Positions 57,601 through 64,000 of a stretch of DNA of 64,000 nt are shown in pieces. The DNA comes from Bactericera cockerelli (taxonomy: Eukaryota; Arthropoda; Insecta; Hemiptera; Triozidae): assembly GCA_024516035.1 (NCBI GenBank), contig CM044959.1, positions 14,719,298 through 14,783,297 of the forward strand. Reading direction: 5' to 3'. A program made the position numbers and the translations under genes. Every line of letters starts with the position of its first letter. The stretch's first letter is position 1. The notes under the pieces are model-generated. The model was not told the origin of the DNA, did not search any database, and was given only the letters and a program-made list of their open reading frames with translations.

Positions 57601-60111
57601 CTAAACAACTCCGGACAAACAAACAAACAAACAAACAAACAAACATAGGTAGGTAGGTAGGTAGGTAGTCCTTTTTTCTGTTTTATATATAGAGATACAA
57701 AATACAGTGAAATTATTATCTACTGCCCCATTTAAAGACCATCAAAACAATTTGGTATAGCTCACGCGACTACAACAACAAAGTCTTTAGAGATAAAAGA
57801 GAATGGTTTATTATTGCTAGCCCACATATTTTCTGATTGATTTGATGCTAATTTTAATCCAATAAAATTATTTGATTTCAATCTCTTTGTAATTGATGGA
57901 TATACACTGATTAATAACCTAATGATAAGTCTGCAAATATAGAGGAATAACACAAAGCCACTATGATAAAACATAATAATCCAGTTAAAAACATAACAAT
58001 TTAATGTAGTATATGATTGAACAAAAACAACTAGTACTTTTTTCAGTGAGCTAAAGTATTCACATTGATATAATTTTAAATAATAATTATATTATGTTAA
58101 TTGTTTAATTTGCATGACTGCTTGAAAGCATTGGTAAGTGTACCAGACTTGGATCATAACTTTGAAGGTAATTCCTTCTAATGCTATGTAGTAGCAAAAT
58201 TGTACCATTGTAGATACCATCTATGCAACACATTGATTTCGGTCTGAGAGGACATAATCATGGAATATGAATCTTTTCTTTGTTACTTTTTCTGGCGAAA
58301 TAAATGACATTTATTGGAAAAGGTACCGCTATACTTCCTGAGTTTTTTTTTATTTATTTGGGTTTAACATTGCTTTCAACTGCATGGTCATATCATGATG
58401 GGGGTGTTACCCTCCATTCACAGGAAACTCACAAACCTGTTACCCACATTAACCTCACCCAGCATGGGTTGGGCTGGAATGTGAGTATCACAAAGTCTTC
58501 ATTTTAAGGTACTATAGTAATTACCTCATAGAGGCTGCAAGACTTCCCATAGGCTCTGGCATGAGGATTTGCCCAGTTATCTACTCCAGCAATGATGTTG
58601 TTGGCATTCTGGTCCTCTTCTGTGGAAATAGAAAACATTTCATGGAAAAATTGTCATCTTGAAATGAAGAAGTCAAATAATTAGTTAAAGATAGAATGTT
58701 GCACATCATAGTTTTGGTTATTAATCAGTGCATATCAATCACAAAGAGATTGAAATCAAATAATTTTATTGGATTAAAAGTAGCATCAAATCAATCAGAA
58801 AATATGTGGGCTAGCAAGAATAAGCCATTCTCTTTTATCTCTAAAACTTTACATAATTAACCCAATAAGACCATTAAAAATTTCAGAGTAGATTGAGTAG
58901 CTACAACAACATTAAAAGTTTTAAATAAAAGTTAGAATGTGGGTATGACTCATCTATGTTGAAGCTCATCACATATTCACAATTTTTGTGGGTAGCACAG
59001 CATTACTGATTCTCCATCACTTTTCTAAACCAATTATAGTAGTTTCTTGTTCATTGTAAATGTCTCCACTGATCTTTACTCATTCTACTGAGATTTGAAC
59101 CAAGGCAAATGTGCAAGCAAAACCAATACACCACTCCAACACATAAATAATATAATTTTAAAGAATTAAGCAGTTTGATTATTCAGTATATTTGAAAATC
59201 AATGAAAGAAACATTACTCTTGTTCACTGTCATAAGTCCCCCATCAGGTCCGGTGTCTGCTGCTCTGATGTCTGTTGTATCAAAGTCACCGATGTCCAAT
59301 GGAGGAATTTCATATGGTTTCTTTCCATGCAATATAACAGGCTCATTCTTATTCACCTTCTCACTTCTGAAATTAAATAAATAGCACAATTTTCATCATT
59401 GGGTTTTAATATTACTTTACAAATTAGGTACTTATTTTTTCCCTTTCTGAATACCATAAGTGAACAAGCAACACTTGCTATGGGAAAATTTGTCCACCAT
59501 TCTTACCAGAGTTGGGCTGGGAAAATAGTACTGGCATTTAAAAATCAGACAAATATAAATTGGCAGTGTCATTTGACATATTGAACAATAGTATAACAGT
59601 TAAAATGTAACATACTTCCTTTTTCAATAGGTTAAAGCCCTATTATTTCTAATGGACAGAACTTAACAATTTAATACACAAAATCAAATGCCTATAGTAT
59701 AGTAGTGCTTTATTTTGACTGTCGGCTCAAGACAGGAAGTCCCATTACACCTATAATGACCATTTGATTCACTAAGGGTGAAATTAATAGACAAATTCTA
59801 TAACTCGAGTCATTGCTAAGCATTGGTTTTTCCTATCTTACACAGTACACAATCCATGACTTAGTGCCACAGAGGTTTTACAGAAGTGCCGCCCTAAATA
59901 AATCATTCCAATGCAAAAGATAGTAAGGAGACAATGCAAAAGATAGTAAGGAAAGTACATAATATATTTTCAAACAAGCTTACCCTTTCAAGTAGTTCTG
60001 GATAAAACAGTCTGATGCATTGTCAGGCACATCATTGTCTCTGGCTGTATCTGATGTGTTTGACAGCTGTCTTATGAAGCCAACAAACTTCTGACGAAAA
60101 GAGGGCATCAT
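45632..60111 (-). CDS. PP2C-like (PPM-fold) protein with charged C-terminal tail
   Basis: Eight exons: 60111-59984, 59366-59218, 58619-58525, 54350-54138, 51538-51324, 49519-49331, 48173-48093, 47097-45632; about 844 aa if one extra base in exon 5 is discounted. It starts MMPSFRQKFVGFIRQLS. The PPM fold shows as LLCLADGVNWG (the usual ADGxGG metal loop, here VNWG), CTCNVGDSLAYVF and GDIVFLTSDGVSDNLDP. This resembles the animal PP2C-like proteins typified by Drosophila CG9801, named from memory; whether it keeps phosphatase activity is unclear. Exon 8 adds about 330 residues of E/K/R/D-rich imperfect repeats, then an S/K/R-rich end. Exon 5 carries a +1 shift near 51435-51445: codons before read ATVVLP, codons after read GRGTTSKARQYVV in another phase. 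Two junctions seed tandem arrays. A LINE fills much of intron 3. Divergent from ABCB8. Confidence 0.8.
46150..46800 (-). repeat. Coding tandem repeats in the PP2C-like gene (charged tail)
   Basis: Imperfect repeats of roughly 35-40 codons with the recurrent pieces EGVRDEKRKE, VERKREGESQRDREEES and KREMGNSEGV. The DNA is strongly purine-rich on the coding strand, so the plus strand reads as a long CT-rich tract. Predicted to be disordered or single-helix. Confidence 0.8.
47445..47646. mobile_element. pogo/Tc1-like MITE with a nested SINE fragment
   Basis: CAGTCAAATCTGGTTATAAG at the left and ACCCAGGTTTGACTG then TA at the right are inverted ends. A GAAACCCTGCAACC plus TATTATAATAATAA fragment, also seen near 31570 and 52860, lies inside. 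Confidence 0.6.
47650..47818. mobile_element. Hairpin MITE, 'AGCCCGTTCC' family, copy 3
   Basis: ACCCATTCCAGAAACACTTT is answered by AAGAGTTTCTGAAACGAAC; interior TCACACAACG pairs with CGTTGTGTGA. Directly abuts the preceding MITE. Confidence 0.7.
48263..48472 (+). mobile_element. tRNA-derived SINE, 'GTCCCGGTAGCTCAG' family
   Basis: GTCTCGGTAGCTCAGTGGTA head, GGTTCGAAACCC B box, full body and TATTATTATTA tail. In the PP2C-like gene intron between exons 7 and 6. Confidence 0.9.
48490..49345 (-). repeat. Minisatellite built from the PP2C-like exon 6 donor (42-bp units)
   Basis: Units start near 49319, 49277, 49235, 49193, 49151, 49109 and 49067 at an exact 42-bp period; more degenerate units run on to about 48490. 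On the minus strand the exon boundary AAGTTTACAG|GTGGGTGCCGAG matches the unit boundary GAGTTTATGG|GTGAGGGCCGAG, so each unit repeats the end of the exon and a donor. The period is 14 codons and the frame stays open from exon 6 through the good units to a stop near 48951, reading repeats of EGRDWATFCDEFM. Confidence 0.92.
49570..49660 (+). mobile_element. Degraded SINE tail
   Basis: TGACTGCTGGAGTAAAAGGA and CGGCAGTATAAACAAGG match the 3' part of the GTCCCGGTAGCTCAG family. Confidence 0.5.
49775..49920 (+). mobile_element. 5S-rRNA-derived SINE, clearest head
   Basis: ACGTTGAATATACCAGTTCT, CACTGAAGTTAAGCAACGTA and GATTTGGATGGGTGACC match arthropod-type 5S rRNA over about 75 bases, including A box, intermediate element and C box. 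The body TGCCAGCCCCACTCGCGCTG follows. In the PP2C-like gene intron between exons 6 and 5. Confidence 0.85.
50150..50190 (-). mobile_element. Short LINE-tail fragment
   Basis: GTCATAACTAAAGGGCGGGTTTATTGCC belongs to the 'GGGTGGAAGAG' family (inverted), cut by an ATTATT repeat. Confidence 0.5.
50212..50453 (+). mobile_element. Non-autonomous Helitron, family 1, copy B
   Basis: TCTTAATATATAAATGTC start and GCGGGCGACAGCCCGCTAG end, followed by T. Contains GACTGACTGACCACTCACTG and matches 38722-38950 in reverse. Confidence 0.8.
50455..50800 (-). repeat. Tandem duplication (about 182 bp) of a LINE-tail fragment
   Basis: Two adjacent near-identical units, each with ACAAT(T)AATTATTTTAACAATG, ACATATGTCCTAACTAAA and CTTCCACCCAACCCTTCGTA. 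Both are inverted 'GGGTGGAAGAG' elements. Confidence 0.8.
51520..52028 (-). repeat. Tandem array of the PP2C-like exon 5 acceptor (5 units of about 75 bp)
   Basis: GAATATTTCCTGG on the plus strand starts at 51530 (real exon), 51766, 51841, 51915 and 51990. On the minus strand each unit has TATTTATTCCCCCAG|GAAATATTCACCTCTC, that is an intron end, acceptor and 25-30 bp of exon. Unit 4 (51915) reads CCAGGGGG, so its AG is lost. A hAT-like sequence (from CAGGGCTGCCCAACC near 51570) lies between units 1 and 2. Confidence 0.9.
52023..52335 (+). mobile_element. tRNA-Asp-like SINE
   Basis: The head CGCGATTAGCTCAGTGGTTA, CGCTTGTCATGCG (anticodon-like GTC in a 7-nt loop) and GGTTCGATCCCCC look like a tRNA-Asp. 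The acceptor ends do not pair, so it is not a normal tRNA gene. The body runs to an AAAATAAAAAAAGG end. It abuts the last unit of the exon 5 acceptor array. Confidence 0.75.
52490..52640. mobile_element. pogo/Tc1-like MITE remnant
   Basis: ATATAAGAGAAACCTCGATA and TCTTTTATATCCAGGTTCGACTG near 52636 are the ends; inner TTATAAGAGA motifs repeat. Related to 27240 and 47445. Confidence 0.5.
52978..53195 (-). mobile_element. SINE of the 'CACCCAGTGCATG' family, full copy
   Basis: Inverted full copy with CATTGGTAGTCAAGTGGTTA head, B box, body and an AATAATAAC tail. In the PP2C-like gene intron 4. Confidence 0.85.
53520..53735 (+). mobile_element. SINE with ATG-repeat tail
   Basis: Contains a GTCTGGCTGGGGGACTATAA block twice in tandem, AAAGACAGTGGTAGAAGTGC, TCATTCCTCCAT and ends CCACCCTATGATGATGAT. 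An inverted copy lies at about 30540-30708. Confidence 0.65.
53828..54121 (+). mobile_element. tRNA-derived SINE, 'GTGGCCGAGTGAGTTAGCGC' family, full copy
   Basis: GTGGCCGAGTGAGTTAGCGC (A box), GGTTCGATTCCC (B box), a body with GTCCACTCATACCTCGTG and a tail of ATTATTATTATTATA. It ends about 17 bp from the PP2C-like exon 4 donor. Confidence 0.85.
54381..56990 (-). pseudogene. 5'-truncated jockey/CR1-like LINE with one in-frame stop
   Basis: On the minus strand an ORF2 begins inside the endonuclease (TGDFNLPNVQW), continues through a reverse transcriptase (YRPISIVSIIPKLFE, GFLKHKSTT, YTDFSKCYDRINH, GCIQGGHLS, LFADDFK) and stops at TAA 55089-55087. The same frame then restarts directly (MNIKSKALRMLGFLYRHTQDF) and runs to 54508. 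So a single nonsense codon splits an otherwise open frame. The 3' end GGAACTTGTTCCGTAAACTT is followed by a poly-A (poly-T at 54381-54394). Endonuclease N-terminus and ORF1 are missing. It lies sense-oriented in intron 3 of the PP2C-like gene. Confidence 0.9.
57001..57167 (+). CDS. Possible last exon of a small single-pass membrane protein
   Basis: After an acceptor-like TTTTTTTTATTACAG (ending near 57000), an open frame encodes about 52 residues: a basic/polar segment (AIQRAKYSEYLSNFL) followed by a strong membrane segment (FFGIGMLVPLVLLYFVYKC) and TAA. The composition looks coding, but no upstream exon or ATG-led frame on the plus strand was found, and the DNA lies in intron 3 of a minus-strand gene. 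There is a faint resemblance to short cytochrome-oxidase subunits, not enough to name it. It may be a nested gene or chance. Confidence 0.3.
57428..57695 (-). mobile_element. Non-autonomous Helitron, family 2
   Basis: Minus strand: TCTCTATATATAAAACAG start; GCAAAGCACGGGCAAACGGCTAG end. An ACAAACAAACAAAC and TAGGTAGG microsatellite lie inside. In intron 3 of the PP2C-like gene. Confidence 0.8.
58355..58505 (-). mobile_element. 5S-SINE body fragment
   Basis: Minus strand: ACTTTGTGATACTCACATTC, CAACCCATGCTGGGTGAGGT and a CCATTCACAGG-type block near the middle. The 5S head is missing. Ends about 20 bp from the PP2C-like exon 3 donor. Confidence 0.55.
59772..59893 (-). mobile_element. 'GGGCGGAATTAATAGAC' MITE
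   Basis: GGGTGAAATTAATAGAC start, TTCCTATCTTACACAGTACA inside and GCCACAGAGGTTTTACAG toward GCCGCCCT at the end. In intron 1 of the PP2C-like gene, about 90 bp from the exon 1 donor. Confidence 0.75.
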
Positions 60112-60877
60112 AGGGAAAAACCTGATTTTTACAGCTTAAACCCTATCAATTCCATGTTTTTATCACTAAAACTGTTTTGGTAGGTACCTACTACCAAATA
60201 AGTAAGAAATGCATGTTTTTTCACACAAGGATGTTTTATAAACATGTTATCGTTAACCAGTTAATTAATTGCTTGACATATTGAATACAAATTCATGAAA
60301 TACTGAAACACTAGAGCCAAAAACTCTTATCACTAAAAATTTACGAGTTGATTTCAATATTGAAACTTCAAAGCCCTACATCATCATGCATTGTAATATG
60401 TGATGTGACAAAACCTGTATCATTGAACAATAAAAGTAGATCTAGATACGACAACCTGAGGCTTGAGAGTCATGAGAACTAGTTTACAGGAGACCATAAA
60501 TAATTAAGATTCTAGCCCATAAGTAATAGAAGCAAGAATTCTGCGGATTTTGCCTGAGGCAATTTTTTTCAAGGAAAAATATTTTATTTGGAAAGGTTTT
60601 TTTTTCAACATGAAAAAAAACTTCACTGATAACGATTTAACGAAAAGAACACAGACGGCACAGGACAATTGTAAACATTAGGTAGCACAGAACAAAAATT
60701 CGAATGCAGCACAGAACAAACGTGTATTTCTCCAGTGACATCGTGTGAAATCATCTTAAGTTTTAAGAGCTGTGTCAGTAGCGCGAATTTTTCAAATTTA
60801 GGAATTATTTATTGTGAGCAAGTGTTATCAGAATTTGTTGTGTTTATTTTAAAAGAGCGTTATAACTCAATCAAATA
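60112..60877. promoter_or_regulatory. Presumed bidirectional promoter of the PP2C-like gene and ABCB8
   Basis: 766 bp lie between the divergent start codons. GCACAGAACAAAAAT at 60685-60699 is the exact inverse of a 15-mer in the CDK9/RFT1 promoter, and GCACAGAACAAAC follows at 60709-60721. GCGCGAATTTTTCAAATTT at 60781-60799 resembles the E2F-like area of the other promoter. Promoter role is inferred from layout. Confidence 0.5.
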
Positions 60878-62948
60878 ATGCTAATATCACTGTTAAAATC
60901 GTCCTGCAGTCATGCACACAATCGTAGTTATAATATATTAAAACTAAACTACAAGAGATTTTTTCATTTTAACACTCTACACAAAACTGTATATGGAAAA
61001 TTAAGATTCCCAAGACTCACTGAGAAAACTGCCAAGAAGTCCCACCTAACTCTAAGAGTATTCATCACAGGCTCAAGTATATGTTTTATTAATCTTATCA
61101 ACGCAAAGCATTCAGTTTTGTGTCAAAGTGGTCCCTCCAGAGCTGTGGGTTATTCAGAACAAACTGTTTCATCTGATAAGAAGGAACCACCATTTGAGTG
61201 GAAACAATTTCTCGAGCTGCTTTGGCCAGAAATATGGAGTTTGTTGGGTGCAGTATCAGCAGCCCTAATAGTAGCAATGCTCAATATACAGCTGCCTATG
61301 CAACTAGGTAACATCATCAACATACTCACCAAGTTTACACAGGACTGCACTGCTGGTGTCTCGTTCATGTCTGAAATGAAAGATCCTGCCCTTAAACTAG
61401 TGGGACTCTATGTGGCACAGTCAGTGTTCACCTGTGCATACATATCGCTTCTGTCGGGTGTAGGAGAACGTATAGCTGCCAAGCTGAGATGTCTGCTGTT
61501 TGAGTCAATTCTAAGACAAGATATTGCTTTCTTTGATAAGACGAGAACTGGTGAACTTGTGGACAGATTAACAACAGATGTGCAGGAATTCAAGAGTTCC
61601 TTCAAACTGGTTATTTCTCAAGGTCTACGGAATGGAGCTCAAGTAATTGGGGCTGTATCTTCTCTTCTAATTATTTCACCAGGTCTTACAATGGGAATGC
61701 TTGGTATAGTTCCTGTTGTGATAGTGTCTGGTACATTCATTGGGTCTCTTCTTCGCTCTCTGTCCCGTGAGAGTCAAAGTCAAGCTGCTAAAGCTGTAAC
61801 TATTGGAGAAGAAGCTATCTCCAATATCCGCACTGTGAGAGGTTTTGCTATGGAACCCTATGAGCTGGAATTGTTCACTGAACAAGTGTCACTGTCTTGT
61901 TTGCTTCAAGAACGACTAGGCTTTGGTGTGGGACTTTTCCAGGCTGGAACCAATTTGTTTCTGAATGGGATGGTGCTAGGAACCCTCTATTTTGGGGGTC
62001 ACCTGATGGCATCTAATGTGCTCACTGCAGGAGATTTGATGTCATTTCTAGTATCAGCTCAAATGATTCAAAGGTCCCTTGCTCAAATGTCTCTTCTATT
62101 TGGTAGCTATATCAAAGGCCTCAGCTCAGGAGCTCGAATATTTGAGCTGATAAACCTCAAACCCAGCATTAGTACAGAAGGAGGACACATAGTTCCCTCA
62201 CATAGTTTAATTCCAGTGATTCAATTCAATGATGTAACTTTTTCCTATCCCACACGACCTACCCAGACAATATTGAAGAACTTCAATCTCACAATACCTG
62301 CTGGTCAAAAAGTAGCCATAGTGGGGTCTTCAGGAAATGGAAAGTCTACAATTGTAGCACTACTAGAAAGGTTTTTATGATGTCTCTAGTGGCAGCATTA
62401 CCATCAGTGGTGTAGATGTAAGGCAGCTGAATGGGTCTTGGCTGCGGGGTAATGTCATAGGCCTCATTAATCAGGAGCCTGTACTATTTGCCACTACAGT
62501 CAGAGAGAATATTCGCTATGGAAACTCCAGTCTATCTGATGAGCAAATAGAAAAAGTGGCCCGCCAAGCTAATGCTCATGAGTTCATCACTAAGTTCCCA
62601 GCAGGTTATGACACAGTGGTAGGAGAGAGGGGAGTAACAATATCTGGAGGTCAAAAGCAGAGAATAGCTATTGCCAGAGCTCTTCTCAAGAATCCTCAGA
62701 TCCTCATCCTGGATGAAGCCACAAGTGCATTAGACAATGAATCTGAAAAGCTAGTACAGGAAGCTTTGGAATCTGCATGTAAAGGCCGCACTGTCCTAAT
62801 GATAGCACATAGACTGAGTACAGTTCAAAATGCCGACCTTATAGTTGTGTTGGAGGCAGGGCAGATAGTTGAGATGGGAACACACAGATCACTTCTTTCA
62901 AAGAAAGGACATTACTGGAACCTGATGAATAAGCAAAATGAGAAATGA
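60878..62948 (+). CDS. ABCB8: ABCB8-type mitochondrial ABC half transporter
   Basis: A single uninterrupted exon of 2071 nt encodes about 689 aa if one base is discounted. Residues 1-70 are basic and S/R/K-rich with few acids, as in a mitochondrial targeting sequence. The membrane domain follows (from about residue 110, with [21 protein letters not shown] and [16 protein letters not shown]), then the nucleotide-binding domain: GSSGNGKST (Walker A, 483-491), INQEPVLF (Q loop), ISGGQKQR (signature), [12 protein letters not shown] (Walker B), IAHRLSTV (H loop). The match is to ABCB8 of the inner mitochondrial membrane, linked to mitochondrial iron and potassium-channel function. A run of five T at 62372-62376 shifts the frame: ERF is followed by an early TGA (62378-62380), whereas removing one T restores [11 protein letters not shown] and the whole domain. 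No introns are visible, unlike its neighbours. A likely AATAAA is at 63463-63468. Confidence 0.92.
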
Positions 62949-64000
62949 AATCATCATAAAATTGACACACCTTGATAAAGCTTAGAAGTTGAACTCAGGC
63001 CATCCAGTCAAGGCTAGCAAATACTTGAAAATAATTAGGTCAAATATCTCCTACAGATCAACATAAAAAATACAATACTTTCCTTATTATAAGATAAGAA
63101 AAGTAAAAAAAAGATAAGCCTTCATTCTTTGCATCCAGGCTGAGTATCATCTCTGAGTTGCACACTATTCCACATATGAAGTAAAAAAGTCTTTAAAAGT
63201 TCTTAATTTTGCCAATTATCAGAAGATTTTAGCCAAAACTTTACTTGTGGGTCAAAAACTGAAAAAAATACTGGGTGTGCAATACTGTGCATTTATATTT
63301 AATTATTAGTAACCAAACATATCCAACTGTTATCATAATAGGACTCTACTATACTATAAAATGCTTTACTAAAGAAATTTCCATTTTTACTGCTAAAGCC
63401 TATGCAGTATATCACTGCATACTTGATTTTTTTAATGCTCAAAATCAATTAATATCAAACTGAATAAAATAATTATATAGTCAGACTTTAGTCTAGAGTA
63501 GTTTTTAAAAGCAATCTTTAACTCATCATCTTGCAACAATTCTTTAATGATATTGATCAAGAGGTAAATTAATAACTATTCTTTTATTATTAAGTTACAA
63601 AAAAATATATATAAAAGAAAATATTGAAAATTGACCTAGTTCTTTTCTGATTTATTTTCATAGTTGATAACCATTAGGAAACAATTTAAAGATACAACAC
63701 TGAGCACTAAGGAGGGAAAGTTGTGATCACACCTAATTAGGTAAGCATATGTTTGATTTAAACTCAAATAATTGCACCTCTCATTGATGGTGAACCTGAA
63801 TCTTGGAAGTCATTCAGAAGATGCTCTGTTTCTACTTTAGAAACCCAATGGTGGTACCTATTGGTAACTTGGGAAATATAGGATAATCTCTTAAATACTG
63901 GAGAATCCTATGACATGACCAAGTATTCTAAGTATATAATCAAATAATAATCAGAAAAATATGAGTATGTATTTGGAGGATGTAGGTATTTGGTGAATTT
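62949..64000. other. 3' flank of ABCB8, no further gene seen
   Basis: AT-rich DNA with a TGAATAAAATAA polyadenylation-like signal near 63461. No repeat family from the window and no coding signal were recognised to the end. Confidence 0.5.

Overview
The window is animal nuclear DNA, almost certainly from an arthropod and probably an insect. It has intron-rich conserved genes with GT/AG junctions, AT-rich introns and intergenic DNA, and a dense load of short interspersed repeats, Helitrons, MITEs and non-LTR retrotransposons. The species cannot be named from the sequence.

Five complete genes and one partial gene could be assembled by joining exons by eye with phase checks. From left to right: the last two exons of a GALK2-like N-acetylgalactosamine kinase (+, 2871-4360); CDK9, the P-TEFb kinase (-, nine exons, 7878-13349); RFT1, the ER membrane protein of N-glycosylation (+, eleven exons, 14040-34185); LAMTOR5, a Ragulator subunit (-, three exons, 37477-39562); a PP2C-like (PPM-fold) protein with a long charged tail (-, eight exons, 45632-60111); and a nearly intronless mitochondrial ABC transporter of the ABCB8 type (+, 60878-62948). 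CDK9/RFT1 and the PP2C-like gene/ABCB8 are head-to-head pairs with about 0.7-0.8 kb between start codons. RFT1 and LAMTOR5 are convergent.

Most of the rest is mobile DNA. A full-length two-ORF LINE (17148-22894, antisense in RFT1 intron 1) has an 8-bp target duplication and sits inside an older MITE. Its ORF1 combines a FLYWCH-like zinc finger, a coiled coil and an SGNH esterase. ORF2 lies in the -1 frame, has no usable ATG, and a U UUU UUA-type slippery heptamer lies in phase just before the ORF1 stop. A second LINE family is present as two damaged copies. Several tRNA-derived SINE families, a 5S-rRNA-derived SINE family, four Helitrons, hAT-like, TTAA-flanked and foldback MITEs fill introns and spacers.

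The most unusual signal is that six exon/intron junctions in two genes are the founding unit of local tandem arrays. In RFT1 these are the exon 2 donor (about 8 copies), exon 4 donor (3), exon 8 acceptor (11) and exon 10 acceptor (4). In the PP2C-like gene they are the exon 5 acceptor (5) and exon 6 donor (at least 7 good copies plus a degenerate tail). Each unit carries a splice signal together with a slice of exon. SINEs also lie within a few bases of several splice sites. Two apparent one-base frameshifts (PP2C-like exon 5, ABCB8) may be assembly errors or real lesions.
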